DNA of 64,000 bases from Rhizobiaceae bacterium (GCA_029212415.1 JARGOF010000011.1:84831-148830), one strand, 5' to 3'; counted from the first letter of the stretch, positions 16,841 to 26,440 are shown. Numbers and translations: made by a program. Notes: a model not told the origin generated them from the sequence alone.

Positions 16841-18919
16841 ATGACCAGACTTTCCATCGATATTGGCGGAACATTCACGGACATTGTTCTTGAGGCAAAT
16901 GGACGTCACGCCACCCACAAGGTGCTCACCACGCCTGCCAGGCCTGAGGCCGGTGCGATGGGGGGCATCACAGAGCTGTTGGCGCGGGAAAATGTCGTTC
17001 TGGCGGATGTGGATTCCATTATTCACGGCACAACATTGGCAACCAATGCGCTGATTGAGCGCAAGGGTGCGCGCGTTGGTTTTGTGACAACAGCCGGCTT
17101 CAGGGATATTCTGGAAATGCGCAATGAGAAGCGCTTTGACCAGTATGACCTCAACATCGAATTGCCCCAGCCGCTCGTTTCGCGCGACATGCGTTTGACC
17201 CTGGACGAACGGATTTTGACGAACGGCGACGTCCTGCGTGGGCCTGCATTGCGCCAGATCGACGCCATTGCCGATGATCTGATCGCCCGGAATGTCGAAG
17301 CTGTGGCCATCGGTTTCCTGCATGCCTATGTGAATCCAGCCCACGAGGTGCTGGTTGCAGAGCGTCTTGCACAAAAGCTCGGTGATGATGTCACCATTTG
17401 CCTGAGCGCCCAGGTGTCACCGGAAGCACGCGAGTATGATCGGTTTTCGACCGTTTGCGCCAACGCCTATGTGCGGCCCCTGATGTCACGTTATCTGGCG
17501 GGATTCAGCAAGGCACTGAGCGATCAGGGCTTTTCGGGCTCCTTTTTGATGATGCTGTCAGGCGGTGGTTTGACAACCCTCGACCAGGCGATGAAGACCC
17601 CCATCAGGCTGGTTGAATCTGGGCCGGCCGGCGGCGTTGCTCTGGCCGCGCATGTTGCCCGGGAAATTGGATCCGCCCAGACCCTTGCACTGGATATTGG
17701 CGGCACCACCGCAAAAATCTGTTTTCTGGAAAACGCCATACCGCAGACAACCCGAAAATTCGAGGTCGCGCGGGCCTGGCGCGACATCAAGGGCAGTGGT
17801 CTGCCGGTTCGCGTTCCGACGATTGAACTTGTCGAAATCGGCGCCGGTGGCGGATCGATTGCCAAGGTCGATGCCCTGTCGCGTCTGACGGTGGGGCCAA
17901 AGAGCGCAGGGGCTTCTCCCGGACCCTGCGCTTACCAATTGGGCGGCACAAAAGCGACTCTTACCGATGCGCATATCGTTTTGGGGAATGTATCGCCCGA
18001 AGGGTTTTCCGGCGGTTCGATCACGCTCGACCCAAATCTCTCCGTTGCAGCAATCGAGGAACAGCTTGCAGCACCGCTCGGTTTGACATCGGCTGAAAGC
18101 GCAGCGTCAGGTGTTGTTGAAATGGCTGACGAGATCATGGCCAATGCGGCCCGGGTGCATGGTCTGGAACTTGGCAAGGACATTTCCCGGTTCGATCTCT
18201 TGGTCTCCGGCGGCGGCGGTGCATTGCATGCCGCACGCATTGCGGAAAAACTGTCCATCGACCGGATCATCGTTCCGCACAATGCCGGCGTTGGTTCGGC
18301 TGTCGGTTTTCTGCATGCGCCGGTTTCCTTCGAATTGGCGCGATCCGTCATGCAGCCTGTGTCAAAACTCGATGCACAGGCGGTTGAAGCCGCTGTGGTC
18401 GAGGCCAGAGACGAAACGCGGTCGGTGATTGCCGCCATCGCCGATCCCGAGGCCATCGAAATCACCGCCCATGCCGAATTGCGCTATGCGGGGCAGGGGC
18501 AGGAAGTGCGGCTGGATTTTGATGCCGACGCCCCTTTTGCGCCGCAACTGGCAAATCTCGAGGAGCGATTTCATGCGGCCTACAGGAGCCTCTACAAATT
18601 TACCATGCGTGAAATCGATGTTGAATTTTTCTCTTTCAGCGTGACAGCCACCGCCCATTTGAAATCTTCTGCCTTGAGCATTGAGCAAGGGGACACTGCG
18701 GACAGATCAGAAGCGCCTGATCGCCAGGTTTACGACCTTGATGGTGAGGCATTCATACCTTTCCATACAGTCTCACGCGATCAATGGATGCCCGGAGAAA
18801 CGGTTCCGGGGCCAGCGATCATAACGGAAAGCCAGACGACAACGCTCATTCGCAAAGGCTGGTCCTGCCACAAGCTGGCCAGTGGGCACCTGATCCTGGA
18901 AAGGGTGCAACCCGGATGA
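16841..18919 (+). CDS. hyuA: Hydantoinase/oxoprolinase subunit A (HyuA)
   Basis: This 692-residue ATP-dependent cyclic-amide hydrolase subunit belongs to the HyuA/oxoprolinase/acetone carboxylase beta group. The N-terminal ASKHA-type phosphate motif is SIDIGGTFTDIV (residues 5-16), with a second ATPase block TLALDIGGTTAKI (about 285-297) and the GAGGGSIAKVD loop (about 334-344). It works with HyuB to open a hydantoin, oxoproline or related lactam using ATP. It is first in an operon with hyuB, a TRAP transporter and a GntR regulator. The start must be this ATG because the family begins here, although no ribosome site precedes it. Confidence 0.9.
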   Translation: MTRLSIDIGGTFTDIVLEANGRHATHKVLTTPARPEAGAMGGITELLARENVVLADVDSIIHGTTLATNALIERKGARVGFVTTAGFRDILEMRNEKRFDQYDLNIELPQPLVSRDMRLTLDERILTNGDVLRGPALRQIDAIADDLIARNVEAVAIGFLHAYVNPAHEVLVAERLAQKLGDDVTICLSAQVSPEAREYDRFSTVCANAYVRPLMSRYLAGFSKALSDQGFSGSFLMMLSGGGLTTLDQAMKTPIRLVESGPAGGVALAAHVAREIGSAQTLALDIGGTTAKICFLENAIPQTTRKFEVARAWRDIKGSGLPVRVPTIELVEIGAGGGSIAKVDALSRLTVGPKSAGASPGPCAYQLGGTKATLTDAHIVLGNVSPEGFSGGSITLDPNLSVAAIEEQLAAPLGLTSAESAASGVVEMADEIMANAARVHGLELGKDISRFDLLVSGGGGALHAARIAEKLSIDRIIVPHNAGVGSAVGFLHAPVSFELARSVMQPVSKLDAQAVEAAVVEARDETRSVIAAIADPEAIEITAHAELRYAGQGQEVRLDFDADAPFAPQLANLEERFHAAYRSLYKFTMREIDVEFFSFSVTATAHLKSSALSIEQGDTADRSEAPDRQVYDLDGEAFIPFHTVSRDQWMPGETVPGPAIITESQTTTLIRKGWSCHKLASGHLILERVQPG

Positions 18920-20595
18920 GCCAGCCAACAAAAAAACATGCGGTCACGGATCGCCAGATCATCGCGCTGAATGTCATATGGAACAGGCTCATTTCAGTGT
19001 GCGAAGAGCAGGCCAACGTTTTGATGCGGGTGGCCTTTGGGACGATCGTGCGCGAGGCAGGTGATCTTTCGGCAGGTGTGTTTGACGCCCATGGGGCCAT
19101 GTTGGCGCAGGCCGTGACCGGCACCCCCGGCCATGTGAACACAATGGCCGAATCCGTTCGGGCCATGTTGGGGCGCATTCCCGCCGACACCTTGCAGCCC
19201 GGTGATGCGCTTGTCACCAATGATCCCTGGCTTGGCGCCGGGCATGTTTTCGATTTTGTTGTGGTCACGCCCGCCTTCCTCGATGGAAAGATCGTCGGCT
19301 ACCTTGCCTCCACCAGCCATGTTGTCGATGTCGGAGGGCTTGGTTGGTCTGCGGAAGGGCGCACTGTCTTTGAAGAAGGTGTGGTCATTCCTGTCAGCAA
19401 ATTGCGCAGGCAAGGTGCTCTGAATGAGGACATCCTTGGCATTATCGGCATCAACTCGCGCATCCCCAAGGAAGCGCGCGGCGACATTCTTTCGCTGTTG
19501 AGTTGCAACGACACCGGCGCCGAACGGCTGATCGCCCTGATGCAGGAATTCAATTATTCCTCTCTTGAGGATATCGCTGATTTCATATTCGAGCGATCAC
19601 GCGCCGGAATGGCTGCCGCCCTGGCCGAGGTGCCCAATGGCACATTCAGCAATCAACTGGAGCTGGACGGCTATGACAGCCCCATCGTCCTGAAAGCCAA
19701 TATGGTGATTTCAGATCATCAAATTCATGTGGATCTGGCCGGTTCATCTCCCTCCATAGACCGCGGCATCAATTGTCCGCTCAACTATTCCATTGCCTAT
19801 GCGGCCTTTGGCATTCGGGCATTGCTGGCGGGCCATGTGCCGAACAATGCCGCTGCGCTGGAAGCCATCAAGATCACGGCGCCGCCCGGTTTGATTGTCA
19901 GCGCCGAGCGTCCTTCTCCGGTGACGGCACGCCATGTGATTGGGCAGGCCTTGCCGGAACTCATGCAGGGCTGCCTGTCCCAGGCGCTTCGCGGCAAGGT
20001 ACTGGCGGAAAGCTCTGGCGCGCTGTGGACCATCTCTCTTTCCGGACACGGAGACACGCCCTTTTCGTCACTCAATGTTGCACTTGGTGGCATGGGCGCA
20101 CGGCCCGGTGCCGATGGCCTGTCGACAACGGCTTTTCCTTCAGGCGTTGGATCGGTTCCCATCGAAATCGCCGAGAGCGCCGCACCGGTGATTTACCACA
20201 GCAAGGAATTTGCCACGGATACGGGCGGTGCTGGTCGCTATCGCGGTGGATTGGGCCAGCGTGTGGAGATCGGCGCCCGCAACCGGGAAACCCTCAAACT
20301 GTCGGCAGCGGCATTCGAGCGGCTGAAAATCGGCCCGGCCGGGCGTGATGGCGGGTTGCCGGGTGCGCCCGGTCGCGTCGAGATCACGGATGGGACGGTG
20401 ATAGACGACAAGGGTAATTATGAAATTCCACCGGGAGAAAGACTGATCCTCAGAACGCCGGGTGGTGGTGGGTTTGGAGACCCCGGACTCAGGGCGGCAG
20501 ACCTGATCAAACGCGATATTGCCGAGGCGCTGGTCAGTGAGGATCAAGGCAGCAAACTCTATAAATATAACAGTCAAAACAGGAAGGAACAGTAA
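18916..20595 (+). CDS. hyuB: Hydantoinase/oxoprolinase subunit B (HyuB)
   Basis: This 559-residue partner of HyuA has the characteristic segments FGTIVREAGDLSAGVFD, TNDPWLGAGHVFD and, near the end, RTPGGGGFGDP. Its ATG overlaps the hyuA stop by four bases, as is usual for this obligate pair, so longer upstream starts are rejected. Acting with HyuA in the cytoplasm, it would hydrolyse a cyclic amide delivered by the TRAP transporter encoded next. The true ligand could be a hydantoin, a lactam or another ring compound. Confidence 0.92.
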   Translation: MSQPTKKHAVTDRQIIALNVIWNRLISVCEEQANVLMRVAFGTIVREAGDLSAGVFDAHGAMLAQAVTGTPGHVNTMAESVRAMLGRIPADTLQPGDALVTNDPWLGAGHVFDFVVVTPAFLDGKIVGYLASTSHVVDVGGLGWSAEGRTVFEEGVVIPVSKLRRQGALNEDILGIIGINSRIPKEARGDILSLLSCNDTGAERLIALMQEFNYSSLEDIADFIFERSRAGMAAALAEVPNGTFSNQLELDGYDSPIVLKANMVISDHQIHVDLAGSSPSIDRGINCPLNYSIAYAAFGIRALLAGHVPNNAAALEAIKITAPPGLIVSAERPSPVTARHVIGQALPELMQGCLSQALRGKVLAESSGALWTISLSGHGDTPFSSLNVALGGMGARPGADGLSTTAFPSGVGSVPIEIAESAAPVIYHSKEFATDTGGAGRYRGGLGQRVEIGARNRETLKLSAAAFERLKIGPAGRDGGLPGAPGRVEITDGTVIDDKGNYEIPPGERLILRTPGGGGFGDPGLRAADLIKRDIAEALVSEDQGSKLYKYNSQNRKEQ

Positions 20596-20596
20596 G

Positions 20597-21583
20597 ATGA
20601 ACTATATGAGCAAAATCGCAGTGGCAGGCATAGCCCTTGCCATGAGCGGCGCGGCTGCACAGGCCGAAACCAAATGGGACCTGTCAACAGCCTGGCCCGC
20701 AACCAATTTCCAGGCCAAGACCGCCATCGCATTTGCTGATGCCGTGCGTGAGGAAACCAATGGTTCGGTCGATATCACGGTTCACCTGAGTGGTGAGATC
20801 GGCGTCAAGATTTCTGAAAAACTCTCTGCCGTTGAAAATGGCATTGTGCAGATGGCAGACATGCTGTTGTTCCTGCAGGCCGGTGAAGAGCCGCTGCTTT
20901 CAATCGATACTCTGCCTTATCTTATTCAGGGTCAGGACGAAATGAAGGCTTTTCTAGACGTTGCCGGTCCGACCTTTGACGAGATCGCAGCCAGGCACAA
21001 TCAGAAAATCCTCTATTATGTGCCTTGGCCGAGCCCGGGTGTTTACACCAAGTCGGCGATTGTCAGCGCCGACGATATGTCCGGCAAGCGCATTCGTGCC
21101 TTCAATGCCGCCAGTTTCGAGTTTTTGAAAAACCTCGGCGCAGCACCATTGGAAATGCCGTGGGGTGATGTCGCCGCAGCTGCAGCTGCAGGCACCATTG
21201 ACGGCGCAGCAACATCCTCTTCATCGGGTGTTGACGGCAAATTGTGGCAATTCACAAGTCACTTCAATCCTCTCAACTGGTCGACATCGACGGATGCCGT
21301 CACGGTCAATCTGGATGCATGGAACGCGCTGACAGACGACGAGCGCGCAACGATCGAAGGACTGGCCGCCAAAATGCAGCCTGAGTTCTGGGCGGTGTCT
21401 GCGGCTGAAGACAGTGGCAAGGTCGACATTCTGAAAGAAAACGGGATGATCGTCACGAGCGCAGATGATTCCCTGAAGGCCAAATCGGCTGAGGCAGGCA
21501 AGGCCATGTGGGCCGCCTACATCGAGAAAAACCCCGATGCCAAGCCGCTCATTGATGCCTACGCGGCCAAGCTCGGCAAATAG
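20597..21583 (+). CDS. TRAP transporter substrate-binding protein (DctP family)
   Basis: This 328-residue periplasmic receptor has a Sec signal peptide of about 22 residues (LAMSGAAAQA-ET). ETKWDLSTAWPATNFQAKTA and the later VSADDMSGKRIRAFN identify the DctP family. AGGAAGG precedes the ATG, which lies one base after the hyuB stop. It probably captures the ring compound or acid that HyuAB hydrolyses. Confidence 0.92.
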   Translation: MNYMSKIAVAGIALAMSGAAAQAETKWDLSTAWPATNFQAKTAIAFADAVREETNGSVDITVHLSGEIGVKISEKLSAVENGIVQMADMLLFLQAGEEPLLSIDTLPYLIQGQDEMKAFLDVAGPTFDEIAARHNQKILYYVPWPSPGVYTKSAIVSADDMSGKRIRAFNAASFEFLKNLGAAPLEMPWGDVAAAAAAGTIDGAATSSSSGVDGKLWQFTSHFNPLNWSTSTDAVTVNLDAWNALTDDERATIEGLAAKMQPEFWAVSAAEDSGKVDILKENGMIVTSADDSLKAKSAEAGKAMWAAYIEKNPDAKPLIDAYAAKLGK

Positions 21584-21589
21584 GAAAGT

Positions 21590-21621
21590 GTGGCTGGATC
21601 GTGTTGACGCGATCCGGCCAC
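21590..21621 (+). terminator. Hairpin between the second dctP and dctQ
   Basis: GTGGCTGGATCG pairs with CGATCCGGCCAC over twelve positions with one T-G wobble and an eight-base loop, beginning seven bases after the receptor gene. Confidence 0.6.
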
Positions 21622-21630
21622 CATCAAAGC

Positions 21631-22164
21631 ATGGACAGGTTTCTCAATACGGTTGATCGTTCGTCCCGTTTGCTGGAAGGCTTTGCGGTTCTTTTGCTTT
21701 TCGGCTTCTGTGGTCTGATGCTTGCCGAAGTTGTGGCGCGTGGCTTCTTTGGCCAGAGCCTTGCCTACTCCTGGGAGTTCAGCGCCTTTGCCATGGCCTC
21801 GGTTTTTCTGCTGGCATCGGGGCGGGCGATTCGCACCGCAACCCATGTGCGGGTGTCGTTGATTCTGGAAGCCGTGCCGCTTCGCTTGAGGCTGGCTCTG
21901 GATATCATTGCCAATGGGATCGCATTGATCATCGTCGCCCTTATCGGTTTTGCATTGTTCAATGCGCTCTCGACGTCCTTTGATCGCGGGTTGGTCTCGC
22001 CCACCATTGTCAGTACGCCGCTCTATATTCCGCAGGCCGTGCTGGTGCTTGGCGCCCTGCAATTGTGGTTTGATTTTCTTGCGCGCCTGATCCGATTGCT
22101 GACGGGACGCGAACCGACACTTTCAGGTGCCGATGCCGCACCGGAGGAGGTCGCTGATGTTTGA
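21631..22164 (+). CDS. TRAP transporter small permease (DctQ)
   Basis: This 177-residue four-helix membrane subunit includes FAVLLLFGFCGLMLAEVVARGFFG and AYSWEFSAFAMASVFLLASGRA. The ATG of MDRFLN is preferred over an upstream GTG at 21601 that lies inside the hairpin, but the ribosome site is weak for either. It overlaps dctM by eight bases. Confidence 0.88.
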   Translation: MDRFLNTVDRSSRLLEGFAVLLLFGFCGLMLAEVVARGFFGQSLAYSWEFSAFAMASVFLLASGRAIRTATHVRVSLILEAVPLRLRLALDIIANGIALIIVALIGFALFNALSTSFDRGLVSPTIVSTPLYIPQAVLVLGALQLWFDFLARLIRLLTGREPTLSGADAAPEEVADV

Positions 22165-23446
22165 TATCGCCCTTGTTGCCGTTTTGCTCTTTGTCGTGCT
22201 GCTGGGATCCTCGGTGTGGATCGGCCTGTCGCTCTTTGCCACCGGCTATATCCTCCTGTCTGTTTTCAAACCCAATATTCCCATGGAGATCTATGCCGGC
22301 AAGGTGATCTGGGGATCGACGACGTCTTTGGAGCTTCTGTCTCTGCCGTTGTTCATCCTGATGAGCGAAATATTGGTGTCGGCCCGTCTGGGACGTTCTT
22401 TGTTTTCCGGTCTTGCGCCCTGGGTCGGGCGGCTCCCCGGCGGTCTTCTCCATGTGAATGTGGCCGGATCAACGCTCTTTGCAGCCGTCTCGGGATCATC
22501 GGCGGCGACGACAGCCATCGTCGGCAAGGTGACATTACCGGAGCTTGCAGCACGCGGTTACAACCGCAGTCTGGCGATGGGATCTCTGGCCGGAGCAGGC
22601 ACGCTGGGTTTTTTGATTCCGCCTTCGATCATCATGATCATCTATGGTGTTGTGGCAGGCCAATCGATTCTTGAGCTGTTTGTCGCGGGGGTTGTTCCCG
22701 GCGTTCTTCTGGCGCTGTGCTATTCCGGTTACATTGCCATCCACCAGATCGTCACCCGATCACAGCCCAAACAGGATGTTTCAACCTTTGCCGAGAAGCT
22801 CCAGGGGCTTCGTCAGATCGGGCCGATTGCAATCTTGATTATCGGCATCATGGCCTCGCTCTATCTCGGACTTGCCAGCCCCACTGAACTGGCGGCTGTT
22901 GGTGTTTTAGGTGCCCTGTTGATTGCCGTTTTCACTGGTGAGTTTACTGTCCGGGGCATGGTGGATGCGGGACGCCGCGCCGTGCGCACAACCTCGATGA
23001 TCGGGCTGATCATCATTGGCGCAGCACTGTTGAACGCAGCCTTCGGCTTTTTGGGGATTCCCAAGGCAATTGCCACCGAGATCGCGGCTCTTGGCCTTTC
23101 GCCCTTTGCGCTGATCTGTGTGCTTCTGGTGTTCTATGTGATCATTGGAATGTTTCTTGATGGCACGTCGATCATCGTGATGACGCTGCCCGTCACGCTG
23201 CCGCTCATCACGGCAGCCGGTTTTGACCCGATCTGGTTCGGCGTCTTTGTTGTGGTGACCGTCGAGATATCGCAGATCACCCCGCCCATCGGCTTCAATC
23301 TCTTCGTCATTCAATCCCAGACCGGGGAAACCATCGGTGCCATTGCGCGCGCGGCTCTGCCTTTTTTCCTTGTGCTTCTGGGTTTTGCCCTATTGATAAC
23401 CCTCGTGCCCGAAATCGTGCTTTGGCTGCCAGGAACCCTGCAATGA
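22157..23446 (+). CDS. TRAP transporter large permease (DctM)
   Basis: This 429-residue multi-helix permease has SGSSAATTAIVGKVTLPEL, GTLGFLIPPSIIMIIYG and a C-terminal VEISQITPPIGFNLFVIQS. GGAGGTCGC precedes the ATG, which lies inside the end of dctQ. The stop overlaps the GntR start by four bases, so transporter and regulator are co-translated. Confidence 0.93.
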   Translation: MFDIALVAVLLFVVLLGSSVWIGLSLFATGYILLSVFKPNIPMEIYAGKVIWGSTTSLELLSLPLFILMSEILVSARLGRSLFSGLAPWVGRLPGGLLHVNVAGSTLFAAVSGSSAATTAIVGKVTLPELAARGYNRSLAMGSLAGAGTLGFLIPPSIIMIIYGVVAGQSILELFVAGVVPGVLLALCYSGYIAIHQIVTRSQPKQDVSTFAEKLQGLRQIGPIAILIIGIMASLYLGLASPTELAAVGVLGALLIAVFTGEFTVRGMVDAGRRAVRTTSMIGLIIIGAALLNAAFGFLGIPKAIATEIAALGLSPFALICVLLVFYVIIGMFLDGTSIIVMTLPVTLPLITAAGFDPIWFGVFVVVTVEISQITPPIGFNLFVIQSQTGETIGAIARAALPFFLVLLGFALLITLVPEIVLWLPGTLQ

Positions 23447-24162
23447 CGCTCACCCTTCATGAACGTGTCGAAGACGATATCCTCGATCGCATTCAAACGG
23501 GGGATTGGCAGGTTGGAGACCGGTTGCCGCCGGAAAAGGACCTTGCTGCGCAATTGGGCATCAGCCGTTCAACCCTGCGTCTTGCCTTCGACGGGCTGGA
23601 ACGAAAGGGTGTGCTGCAGCGTAAAAAGCGGGCCGGCACGCATATTATTTCAAACAGTCCGCAATCGCGTTTCCAGATGGTGACAAGTGGTCTGCGCGAA
23701 GTCTTGAGCCTGGGCCGCGATACGTTTCTGGATGTCAGCCAGACGCGGGTCGTTGCCGACGGAGAGATTGATCTGCTTGAGGGTCTCAAGAGCGAAACCG
23801 GTCATTGGCTGGAGATAACCGGTACCCGTAAGATTGATGGCAAGGAGACGGCATTCAACTGGTCGCAGATCTATGTCACCGGTCGCTATGCCGGCATTGA
23901 ACCGGCACTGGGAGATGCGTTCAGTTCCGTCTTTCAGGTGATTGAAAAAGCCTTTGGCACCTCTGTGGCCCGGGTCAACCAGAGCGTGCTGGCCATTGCC
24001 TGCCCGAAAGAGGCCGCCGCTGCCATGGGTCTGCGGCAAGGTGATCCGGTCTTGCAGATTCTGGCCAGACTCCATGACGCCGATGACCGCTTGATCGAAG
24101 TGTCATCCGCAATTTTCGACCCGGCCCGGTTTCAGGTGAACACGGATGTGCGGGTCGATTGA
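23443..24162 (+). CDS. GntR family regulator, HutC/UTRA type
   Basis: This 239-residue regulator has an N-terminal winged helix (residues 5-70, GDRLPPEKDLAAQLGISRSTLRLA) and a C-terminal UTRA ligand domain (about 85-235, with WLEITGTRKIDGKETAFNWSQIYV and the closing SSAIFDPARFQV). Being the last gene of the hyuAB-TRAP operon and coupled to dctM, it probably senses the substrate or a pathway intermediate and autoregulates the operon. No clear UTRA-type operator is visible near the leaderless promoter. Confidence 0.9.
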   Translation: MTLTLHERVEDDILDRIQTGDWQVGDRLPPEKDLAAQLGISRSTLRLAFDGLERKGVLQRKKRAGTHIISNSPQSRFQMVTSGLREVLSLGRDTFLDVSQTRVVADGEIDLLEGLKSETGHWLEITGTRKIDGKETAFNWSQIYVTGRYAGIEPALGDAFSSVFQVIEKAFGTSVARVNQSVLAIACPKEAAAAMGLRQGDPVLQILARLHDADDRLIEVSSAIFDPARFQVNTDVRVD

Positions 24163-24263
24163 TTCTGCCATCTTGCTGCGGCGCGGCACCGCCGTTGAGA
24201 CAATCCGCTTTGAACCGCCCGATATGAAGTCTGCTGCTGTTCAAAATTGCCAATGGGCCCGCA

Positions 24264-24953
24264 TCACCCGGTAAGCCAGACGAAGGCCCGTGCCAGAAAG
24301 GCTTTGGCGCCTTCTTTGACCGGAGTTCCATGGGCCATGACCACTGACTTGGCTGGCCATGCCAGAATGTGCTGGATCGCAGCACGGGCGGCGCGGCGGT
24401 TGACAAAGGCGACACGGAATTTTCGCGGCACAGACGGTTCGGGCGCAACCATCAGGTCCAGCTTTGCCACGATGCCGCGCCAGCCCGAATGCGCATCAGG
24501 GGGGAATTGCTGGAGCAGATCGGTAAAAAGCACCGTGCCGCTTTTGATGTGAAAAAACACCACCTCGGTCGTGATGAGGTTTCCCGGCACAATCACCTGA
24601 TCGATATCGCCAGCCCAATGCGGATCGGGCGCATTTTCCAGGTCACCGTCAAAGGCAATATCCTGGCGCTTTTTGCGCAATCCAGGCGGTGCATAGACGC
24701 GGGCATCCGGATAGGCGCGCTTCCAGTCAGCAATTGACAGGTGATGCAGTGAATTTGGCGCTATGATGTGACGCACCGGCCCCAGGGCATCCACCTGCAT
24801 GCGAAGCTTTTCTGACAGGGCGATCGGGGACCAGATGAAAAGGCCTCCGTCAGCCAGCCGGATGATGGCCATACGGGTGGGATAATGAAATCCGATCACT
24901 GCGACGTCGGAACCATCCGCCGTCCAGATATCCTGACCGAATGTGTTCAACAT
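24264..24953 (-). CDS. DUF4336 domain protein (metallo-hydrolase-like fold)
   Basis: This 229-residue protein matches the DUF4336 family, which has a metallo-beta-lactamase-like fold but usually an incomplete metal site. Visible landmarks are VIGFHYPTRMAIIRLADGGLFIWSPI, HIIAPNSLHHLSI and the late VMAHGTPVKEG. No HxHxDH motif is present. The biochemical role is unknown, and it is not part of an operon. Confidence 0.75.
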   Translation of the reverse strand: MLNTFGQDIWTADGSDVAVIGFHYPTRMAIIRLADGGLFIWSPIALSEKLRMQVDALGPVRHIIAPNSLHHLSIADWKRAYPDARVYAPPGLRKKRQDIAFDGDLENAPDPHWAGDIDQVIVPGNLITTEVVFFHIKSGTVLFTDLLQQFPPDAHSGWRGIVAKLDLMVAPEPSVPRKFRVAFVNRRAARAAIQHILAWPAKSVVMAHGTPVKEGAKAFLARAFVWLTG

Positions 24954-25300
24954 GTCTGATCCAATGCAACCTGTCGAAAAAATTTTCTACACCATGCAAC
25001 AAATATGGGAAGGCGGCGGAGCCTGCAAGCCATGCAACGAACTTTGCCGAATACGCAAGGCAGCAATGGAGCGCCGTCAGAGTGCCGACAAGTGGTTGTT
25101 GTGGATGGGCGAGGCAGCATGAACGGTTTCGGCGTGGTGGTCTTCAATACGCGCCATGTTGACCTATCTGTACCGGGTCTTGAAACCGCAATTTCCTGAT
25201 AGGAGTGAATGATGGCGCAAGCGAAAAATACAGCTGCCCGGATGGGGCGAGCGTTCACAATGTTGTGGCGAAATCCCGGAAAAGTTGGTAATTGGGTGCT
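24954..25300. other. Intergenic region, possibly degenerate coding sequence
   Basis: About 350 bases lie between the divergent DUF4336 and GntR genes. Short open frames occur on both strands, but none has recognisable protein similarity or a convincing start. I see no repeats. It should contain both promoters. Confidence 0.3.
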
Positions 25301-26050
25301 ATGACGCGCAAACCAAATGCCATACGTCCCCGCAAATTATCACAGGAAGTCGAAGAGCGTCTTCTCTTTCTGATCAGATCAGAAGGACGAGTGCCTGGGG
25401 ACGCAATGCCATCAGAGCGCGAACTCATGAGCATGTATCAGGTCGGCCGTCCGGCAATTCGTGAAGCCATGCAAAACCTGCAGCGCATGGGCCTTGTAAA
25501 AATCCGCCATGGAGAACGGCCAAGGATTGCGGCGCCGACCATTCAATCACTTGCCGATCAGATGAGCATATCCATGCAACATCTGCTGACGCATTCTGCG
25601 TCTTCCATGGGGTATCTCAAGGAGGCGCGCGCGACATTGGAGGCGGAGATCACGCGCATCGCAGCCATGCGGCGCACCAAGAGTGACGTGGCCGAGTTGC
25701 GGCGCATTCTGAAGCTGCAAAAGGCGGCGCGGACCAATCCAGCCATGTTCCTGGAACTTGATGGCACCCTGCACCAGAGCATTGCGAAAATCTCCGGAAA
25801 TCCCATTTTCGAAGCCATGTCGCATGCAATGTTCAACTGGCTGCGTGCATTTCATCTTGATTTGGTGCGTTCTCCCGGTCTCGAAGCGCTGACTCTTCAA
25901 GAGCACGGCGACATTGTCGATGCGATCGACAAAGGTGATGGCGACGCTGCGGTGACGGCAATGAAAGAACATTTGATTCGCGCCAATGAGCTTTATCATC
26001 AATCAAATCTGCCCGCCGTATCCCCAGAATTTTCAGACGACGATGCCTAG
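25301..26050 (+). CDS. GntR family regulator, FCD domain (NanR-like)
   Basis: This 249-residue regulator has an N-terminal winged helix (residues about 12-75, with MPSERELMSMYQVGRPAIREAM) and a helical FCD ligand domain (about 95-235). ARATLEAEITRIAAMRR and LHQSIAKISGNPIFEAM supply the typical FCD metal and ligand residues. It resembles NanR-type sugar-acid regulators, which bind GGTATA repeats. The downstream sugar operon promoter contains GGTATAATGAGTATA, making it the likely target. I start at the ATG; a TTG three codons earlier is an alternative with a slightly better ribosome site. Confidence 0.87.
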   Translation: MTRKPNAIRPRKLSQEVEERLLFLIRSEGRVPGDAMPSERELMSMYQVGRPAIREAMQNLQRMGLVKIRHGERPRIAAPTIQSLADQMSISMQHLLTHSASSMGYLKEARATLEAEITRIAAMRRTKSDVAELRRILKLQKAARTNPAMFLELDGTLHQSIAKISGNPIFEAMSHAMFNWLRAFHLDLVRSPGLEALTLQEHGDIVDAIDKGDGDAAVTAMKEHLIRANELYHQSNLPAVSPEFSDDDA

Positions 26051-26340
26051 GCTCGTTCGCCTTTGATTTGAGCATCGTACCGAGGTGATTTAGGTCGCTG
26101 GCCAGGCGAGGCTGGCAACTTACCAAAGCGCAATCCACCCCGGGCACCGGACGGCGACGCCGGGGTAAAATCATCCGGCCATTTTCCTTTGAATTCAATG
26201 CCTTTCCTCGTCTCGCGATCGGCAGCTGTCTGGTCTTTTGTTACCACTGGCAGGACGTCGTAACGCTGCTTGTCTGATGACCCAAAAAGCCTGCAGACGC
26301 GTCCGATAGAGTGGACGAGGGCCGACTGCGGGGGCAGCCA
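26047..26340 (-). pseudogene. Unrecognised 3'-end-like gene remnant
   Basis: A 97-codon minus-strand frame is open back to an in-frame TGA at 26343 and has no good start or ribosome site. It contains HSIGRVCRLFGSSDKQRYDV and KGIEFKGKWPDDF, which look like real protein, then a Pro/Gly-rich tail. I do not recognise the family. It overlaps the GntR stop region on the opposite strand and may be the tail of a gene whose front was deleted. Confidence 0.3.
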
Positions 26341-26409
26341 TCAAATCCCTCACATCAAGGACAAACCTCTCCAAAATCGCCGCGCGAAGAAATTTGCAGC
26401 AGCAGGCTA

Positions 26410-26440
26410 TTGACTTTTAAACTGGTATAATGAGTATAAC
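26410..26440 (+). promoter_or_regulatory. Promoter and possible NanR-type operator of the RuBisCO-like operon
   Basis: TGGTATAAT (26423-26431) is an extended -10 box, and a TTGACT lies at 26410-26415, too close to serve as its -35 but 19 bases from a second -10-like TATAAC (26435-26440). GGTATA and AGTATA are repeated nine bases apart (26425 and 26434 approximately), the arrangement bound by NanR-like GntR proteins such as the adjacent one. AACTGGTATAATG also nearly matches the sequence at 15983-15995. Confidence 0.45.

Noticed and set aside
24947..25258. 103-codon minus-strand frame between the DUF4336 and GntR genes
   Set aside because: It overlaps the start of the DUF4336 gene and shows no protein-like pattern.
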